Assembly (NCBI GenBank): GCA_051209155.1
Contig: JBPJGB010000003.1
DNA: 64,000 nt
Origin: Actomonas sp051209155
GTDB lineage: Bacteria; Verrucomicrobiota; Verrucomicrobiia; Opitutales; Opitutaceae
Reading direction: 5' to 3' (one strand)
Below, one piece after another: positions 59,819 through 64,000 of this stretch (position 1 is the stretch's first letter; every line of letters begins with the position of its first letter). Both the position numbers and the translations under genes were made by a program. Below the pieces are notes generated by a model, which saw only the letters and a list, made by a program, of their open reading frames with translations, did not search any database and was not told where the DNA came from.

Positions 59819-61984
59819 ATGGTCACTGCCTCCAAGTCACCTTCCCATCACCGGCCGGACCACGGCGCGGATGAGCCGCTCAGCGAGCGGCGCACCCTGC
59901 GCGACTATGCCATCATCCTGCGCGAGCGTTTCTGGATCGCGCTGCCCCTGGCATTGATCGTCTCGCTCGGGCTTGGCTACCAAAAGGCACGCCAGGTTCC
60001 GCTCTACCAGTCGACCGCGACCATGCGCTTCGAGAAGCCACCGGTGGTCGTCACCAACTCCCGTGGCGTGGTGGAAGATGACGTCCGTGGTTTCGTCGAT
60101 CTCAATACCTACCTCCAGGAACTCGGTTCTACGCGCATGCGCGACCGCGTGGTCAACTCTCTCACCCCCGAAGAAGCCCGCATCCTCCAGCGTCCCTACT
60201 TGCAGGACCTCGAACCAGGGCAAGAGCCGCCTCCGGTCGGCGCCGCGCTCGGCCAACTCAGCGTGGGCGATGTCCGGGACAGTTACATCATTCGCATTTC
60301 CATCACCCACCGTGATCCGGAGGCCGCCGCGTTGGTCGCCAACCGCTACGTCGACCAGTTCATGGACTACATCTTCGACCGGCGGGCCAATCGCACCACC
60401 GATGTCGGCGACTTTCTCCAACAACGCGCCGAGGCCCTGCGCATCGAAGCCGAGGACGCCGAACGCAAATTGCGCGAATACCAGCGTCGCCACGACCTGG
60501 TCGACCTCGACAACTCCACCAACCTCGTGCGCAACCGCCTCGTGCAGGCGGACGCCGCGCTCACCGCCGCCCGCCTGGATCGCATTCGCACCGAAGAGCT
60601 GCTCAAGCAGGTCGAAACCTTCCGTGACCAGGGCCGCGACCTGCTCGAAATCAGCTACATCGCCGGCCATGGCTCCGTCACGAGCCTGAGCCTCAAACTT
60701 GCCGACCTCCGCCGCAACGAGGCGATCCTCGCCGAACGCTACCTCGAACGTCATCCCAAAATGATCGACGTCGCCAATGAGGTTGCCGTGGTCGAAGGCC
60801 AATTGGATGACGCCCTCGAGCTCGCGATCGCCGACCTGCGCTCCAATCTGGAGACGGTCCGCACCCAGGAGAAATCGATGCAGGCCGAATACGCCACGGC
60901 CGAACAGGAACAACGCCGTCTCAACGAGCTTTCCGCCGAGCACAACAGCCTGCGCGACCAAGCCGAAATCAAGCGCGCGAACTACCAGCAAATCGTGCGC
61001 CGCGAGCAGGATGTCGCGACCGAAGAACGCATCGAAAGTGTGCCGGTCCAGCCCCTCGATCGCGCCGTCCCCTCGGGCGCGCCGTTCACGCCGAATATTC
61101 CCAGCATCGTCAAATCCTCGGTGCTCATCTTCATCCTCGTTTTTGTGGGTGTCGCCGTCGGCCTGAGCTTCATCGACGATCGCATCAAGAGCGCGTGGGA
61201 CGTGGAGCACTTCATCGGCGTCAACCTCCTCGGCATCATTCCGGACCTCTCGTCGCTCAAGGACGAAGAGAAATATTCCCTCGTGTTGGAGAACCGACAG
61301 GTGCCCGGGACCGAATCCTTCCTCAGCGTCTACAGCGCGGCGAAGATCCATTCGAAACTGGATTTCCCCAAGTCGATCCTGGTCACCTCCACCATCCCCG
61401 GCGAAGGCAAGACCCTCATCTCCTGCAACCTTTCCGGCGGCTTCGCCCGTCACGGCCGCAAGACCCTGCTCATCGACTGCGACCTGCGCCGCCCCATGCT
61501 GCACCGTCACTTCCAGGTTGAAAACGACCGGGGCTTGATCCCGTGGTTCGAAAACGGCGGCAACCTCGACGGGATCATGGAAACCGACCCGCACCTCGGT
61601 ATCATTCCGGTTGGCGAAAACCTCCACCTGCTTCGCTCCGGTGGTCGCTCCCGCATCCCGACCGAGTTGCTCGAGTCCAAGGAATTTGTGCAGGTGCTCG
61701 ACCGTCTGCAAAAGGAATACGAACTCATCGTGATCGACTCCCCGCCCCTCGGCGCGGTAACCGACTCGCTGCTCATCGCTGAACACGCTGACGAGGTTAT
61801 CTACGTTTGTCGCTTCAACCGCGCCTACCGCAAGCACATCCGCCAATACGTGAAGGCCCTGCAAAGCGCCAAACGTGAGATGCTCGGTATTGTGCTCAAC
61901 GGTCTCTCGCCGCGCCGCATCGAGTATTACTCCAACTACCGCTACTACCGGAGCTACAAAAAATACTACGGCGCCGAGTCCTGA
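59819..61984 (+). CDS. Wzc-like chain-length regulator and tyrosine kinase
   Basis: This gene encodes 721 residues. The first membrane helix is near 35-55 and the second near 430-450 (SSVLIFILVFVGVAVGLSFI). A Wzz-type segment and a long coiled coil lie between them. The kinase domain has Walker A (STIPGEGKT, about 524-532) and Walker A' (LLIDCDLRRP). The C-terminus is tyrosine-rich (EYYSNYRYYRSYKKYYG), the autophosphorylation cluster of bacterial tyrosine kinases. It controls polymer length in the cytoplasm/inner membrane. It is the last gene of the run, with the terminator 30 bases later. Confidence 0.92.
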   Translation: MVTASKSPSHHRPDHGADEPLSERRTLRDYAIILRERFWIALPLALIVSLGLGYQKARQVPLYQSTATMRFEKPPVVVTNSRGVVEDDVRGFVDLNTYLQELGSTRMRDRVVNSLTPEEARILQRPYLQDLEPGQEPPPVGAALGQLSVGDVRDSYIIRISITHRDPEAAALVANRYVDQFMDYIFDRRANRTTDVGDFLQQRAEALRIEAEDAERKLREYQRRHDLVDLDNSTNLVRNRLVQADAALTAARLDRIRTEELLKQVETFRDQGRDLLEISYIAGHGSVTSLSLKLADLRRNEAILAERYLERHPKMIDVANEVAVVEGQLDDALELAIADLRSNLETVRTQEKSMQAEYATAEQEQRRLNELSAEHNSLRDQAEIKRANYQQIVRREQDVATEERIESVPVQPLDRAVPSGAPFTPNIPSIVKSSVLIFILVFVGVAVGLSFIDDRIKSAWDVEHFIGVNLLGIIPDLSSLKDEEKYSLVLENRQVPGTESFLSVYSAAKIHSKLDFPKSILVTSTIPGEGKTLISCNLSGGFARHGRKTLLIDCDLRRPMLHRHFQVENDRGLIPWFENGGNLDGIMETDPHLGIIPVGENLHLLRSGGRSRIPTELLESKEFVQVLDRLQKEYELIVIDSPPLGAVTDSLLIAEHADEVIYVCRFNRAYRKHIRQYVKALQSAKREMLGIVLNGLSPRRIEYYSNYRYYRSYKKYYGAES

Positions 61985-62014
61985 GTTCGCTCACCCTCGA
62001 TAGCCCTCTTTCTC

Positions 62015-62050
62015 AGGCCGCGTCGCACCAGCGATGCGGCCTTTCCTTTT
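62015..62050 (+). terminator. Intrinsic terminator of the exopolysaccharide operon
   Basis: AGGCCGCGTCGC (62015-62026) pairs with GCGATGCGGCCT (62031-62042) around ACCA, with one G-U pair, followed by TTCCTTTT. It is 30 bases after the wzc stop. Confidence 0.9.
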
Positions 62051-62078
62051 ACCGTCCGGCCTTTCACGCTCCGCCCCG

Positions 62079-62924
62079 ATGCCCTCCGCTCACCTGCCAG
62101 CCGATTTTGATCCGTCTCGCCCCGTCGCCTTGATCGCGGGTCAGACGCTGTATCCGCGGCTGACCGCCGACGCCATTCGCGCCGCCGGGCTGCGCCTTAA
62201 ATTGGTCGCCTTTGAAGAGGAAACCTCGCCCGAGCTCTGGGACTCGGTTCCCGCCGAAGACCGTGTCCGCATCAAGGTCGGTCAACTTGGCCACATGCTC
62301 AAAGCGCTGAAAACCTTCGACGCCGGCTACGCCCTCATGGCCGGACAGATCACACCGCGCCGTCTCTTCAAGGGGCTCCACCCCGACCTCAAGGCCACGC
62401 GCATCCTGCTTTCACTCAAGCGCCGCAATGCTGAAACCATTTTTGGCGCCATCGCTGCGGAGATCGAAAAACTCGGCATCCACCTCCTCGATGCCCGCGC
62501 CTTCCTCGACGACCATCTGGCGCCAGAGGGCCTTTTTGCCGGCCGCAAGTTTCCCATCCCCGACGACTACCTCGCGCACGGCATCCAGATCGCCCGGGAG
62601 TGCGCCCGGCTCGACATCGGCCAGGGTTGTGTTGTGCGCAAGGGCACCGTGCTGGCCGTCGAAGCCTTCGAGGGGACCGATGAAATGATCCGCCGCGCCG
62701 GCGGCTTCAAAACCGAAGATGCCCTGTTCGTGAAAACCGTGAAGGCCAAACAGGACTATCGCTTCGACGTTCCCTGCTTTGGCCTTCGCACCCTCGAATC
62801 CATGCGCGAAGCCGGTCTCCGCGCCGCCGCCCTCGAAGCCGGCAACGTCATCCTCATTGACCGCCCGGCCGTGCAAAAGCAGGCCAACGAATGGGGCATT
62901 GCCTTACTCGGATTTACCACCTGA
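62079..62924 (+). CDS. lpxI: UDP-2,3-diacylglucosamine diphosphatase LpxI
   Basis: This gene encodes 281 residues, the usual LpxI size. The start contains VALIAGQTLYPRLTADAIRAAG, then QLGHMLKALKTF, MAGQITPRRLF, and the second domain has GCVVRKGTVLAVEAFEGTDEMIRRAG. This is the DUF1009/LpxI pattern, an enzyme of lipid A synthesis that replaces LpxH in many bacteria. The ATG at 62079 (MPSAHLPADF) is used; an earlier in-frame ATG at 62034 lies in the terminator. The pathway fits a Gram-negative envelope with lipopolysaccharide. Confidence 0.93.
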   Translation: MPSAHLPADFDPSRPVALIAGQTLYPRLTADAIRAAGLRLKLVAFEEETSPELWDSVPAEDRVRIKVGQLGHMLKALKTFDAGYALMAGQITPRRLFKGLHPDLKATRILLSLKRRNAETIFGAIAAEIEKLGIHLLDARAFLDDHLAPEGLFAGRKFPIPDDYLAHGIQIARECARLDIGQGCVVRKGTVLAVEAFEGTDEMIRRAGGFKTEDALFVKTVKAKQDYRFDVPCFGLRTLESMREAGLRAAALEAGNVILIDRPAVQKQANEWGIALLGFTT

Positions 62925-62976
62925 TCCGGTGTGGCCGCTTGCGCTGCCGCCTCTGCCCAACCACCATTCCGCCATC

Positions 62977-63453
62977 ATGTCGTCCGATGTTATCGAAATT
63001 TCCGTCCGGGGAGTCATGCCCACCGCCAATGGCTGTGCGGTCTTTTTGGGCAACGATGACAAGACCTTCGTGATCTACGTCGACCATTCGGTCGGCAACG
63101 CCATCCAGATGACGATCGACGGCGTGCGCAAGGAGCGCCCCCTCACCCACGACCTTATCGGACAAATCTTTCTCGGGCTTGGCGTGCAGCTCGAACACGT
63201 CGTGATCAACGACGTCAACGAGGGCACCTTTTACGCGCGCATCCTGCTCCGCATGGACAACGAGATCGGCAAGAAAATCGTCGAGATCGACGCCCGCCCC
63301 AGCGATTCGACCGTGCTCGCGTTGCAGCAAGAGCGCCCGCTCTACGTGGCCCGTCATGTTTTTGAATCGGTCGAAGACATGACCGAGATCCTTGAGCGCG
63401 TGTTGCGCAAACGAGAGGAAGAGGACGAGGCGTTCGGCGGCGACGATGACTGA
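62977..63453 (+). CDS. Bifunctional nuclease-family (DUF151) protein
   Basis: This gene encodes 158 residues. VIEISVRGVMPTANGCAVFLGNDDKTFVIYVDHSVGNAI, THDLIGQIFLGLGVQLEHVVINDVNEGTFYARILL and VEIDARPSDSTVLALQQERPLYV match the BFN/DUF151 family. Related plant and bacterial proteins were reported to have RNase/DNase activity; the biochemical role in bacteria is unclear. The C-terminus is acidic. Its last codons overlap the start of the dus gene by 8 bases, so the two are translationally coupled. Confidence 0.9.
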   Translation: MSSDVIEISVRGVMPTANGCAVFLGNDDKTFVIYVDHSVGNAIQMTIDGVRKERPLTHDLIGQIFLGLGVQLEHVVINDVNEGTFYARILLRMDNEIGKKIVEIDARPSDSTVLALQQERPLYVARHVFESVEDMTEILERVLRKREEEDEAFGGDDD

Positions 63454-64000
63454 TTCGCCGGCCAGCCCTCTGCGGCCGCTGCCACCGCCAATCGAGGCGG
63501 GGCAGCCGCTCACCGCCCTCGCGCCCATGCAGGATGTCACAACGCTCGCGTTCATGCAGGTGGTCGCGAGCTACGGCTCCCCGGATTACTACGTGACCGA
63601 GTTCTTCCGGGTGCACGACACCTCGCGACTCGAACGGCACATCGTGCGCTCCATTGATGAGAACGAAACCGGCCGCCCGGTTTTCGCCCAACTCATCGGC
63701 GAATCCATCGAACACCTCGAACGCACCGTGGTCGACCTGCTCCGGCACCCGATCGCCGGCATCGACCTGAACCTCGGCTGCCCCGCCCCCAAGGTCTACA
63801 AAAAGAACGTCGGCGGTGGCCTCCTGCGCGATCCGGCCCGCGTCGACGCGATTCTGGCCGCGCTCCGCGCCGCCTGCCCCGGACTGTTCACCGTCAAAAT
63901 GCGCATCGGCTTCGACGACACCGAGCCCTACGACGCCGTCCTGGAGTCGGTTGCCCGCCACCGGGTCGACATGCTGGCGGTCCACGGGCGCACCGTGAAG
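63446..64000 (+). CDS. tRNA-dihydrouridine synthase family protein (3' truncated by the window)
   Basis: The frame starts at ATG 63446 and remains open to the window end (185 codons shown). LTALAPMQDVTTLAFMQVVASYG, FAQLIGES, DLNLGCPAPKVYKKNVGGGLLRDP (with the catalytic cysteine in NLGCPAP), FTVKMRIGFDDTE and LAVHGRTVK are hallmarks of FMN-dependent Dus proteins, which reduce uridines in tRNA D-loops. The paralogue (DusA, B or C) cannot be decided from this part. The 8-base overlap with the previous gene suggests coupled translation. Confidence 0.93.
   Translation, partial: MTDSPASPLRPLPPPIEAGQPLTALAPMQDVTTLAFMQVVASYGSPDYYVTEFFRVHDTSRLERHIVRSIDENETGRPVFAQLIGESIEHLERTVVDLLRHPIAGIDLNLGCPAPKVYKKNVGGGLLRDPARVDAILAALRAACPGLFTVKMRIGFDDTEPYDAVLESVARHRVDMLAVHGRTVK

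Overview
The window is GC-rich and densely packed with genes on both strands. It looks like the chromosome of a member of Verrucomicrobiota, most likely Opitutaceae. The lineage call is an inference from four things: a prepilin-like gene set matching the 'Verru_Chthon cassette' layout; secreted proteins with lamin-tail, CotH-like and repeated C-terminal domains; several Tat-exported Gfo/Idh/MocA oxidoreductases; and many short hairpin or inverted-word elements between genes. There is one tRNA gene. I see no rRNA, CRISPR array, transposase or prophage.

Layout. 1-8.5 kb: end of an oxidoreductase gene, a secreted discoidin-type protein, a membrane GT-C glycosyltransferase translationally coupled to an unusual ApbE-GT2 fusion, a Tat-exported oxidoreductase, a family B DNA polymerase and a small membrane protein. 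8.6-14.3 kb: a possible small RNA, a zinc-ribbon membrane protein, an acidic protein overlapping clpS, proS, then xseB-dxs. 14.3-20.2 kb: a large secreted lamin-tail/CotH protein, another oxidoreductase, tRNA-Met inside a patch of hairpins, and a BLUF photoreceptor. 20.4-27.5 kb: an operon of three large exported proteins of unknown function. 27.7-34.2 kb: a minus-strand operon of five prepilin-like proteins, a large pilin-associated protein and a secreted protein, mostly joined by stop/start overlaps.

34.2-47.2 kb is largely housekeeping: acs, rho, an unknown toroid-like protein, hisF, a sulfite reductase (cysI), ahcY and metK (methyl cycle), an Hpt protein, a site-2-type protease and a YbaK-type deacylase. 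47.2-54.3 kb: an MFS transporter, a GH1 beta-glucosidase, a uracil-DNA glycosylase whose Fe-S ligands appear degraded, ribE, and an HtrA protease coupled to a protease-dead HtrA-like partner. 54.3-64 kb: leuS, an exopolysaccharide export operon (FecR-like, outer-membrane barrel, Wza-like, Wzc-like) closed by a terminator, lpxI, a bifunctional-nuclease-family gene and the start of a dus gene.

Most unusual items: the ApbE-GT2 fusion coupled to a GT-C enzyme; the three-gene exported operon; the HtrA/pseudo-HtrA pair; the Fe-S-poor uracil-DNA glycosylase; the copied tRNA 3' end; and several families of inverted intergenic elements built from roughly 9-nt steps. All calls come from reading the sequence. 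No database search was run.
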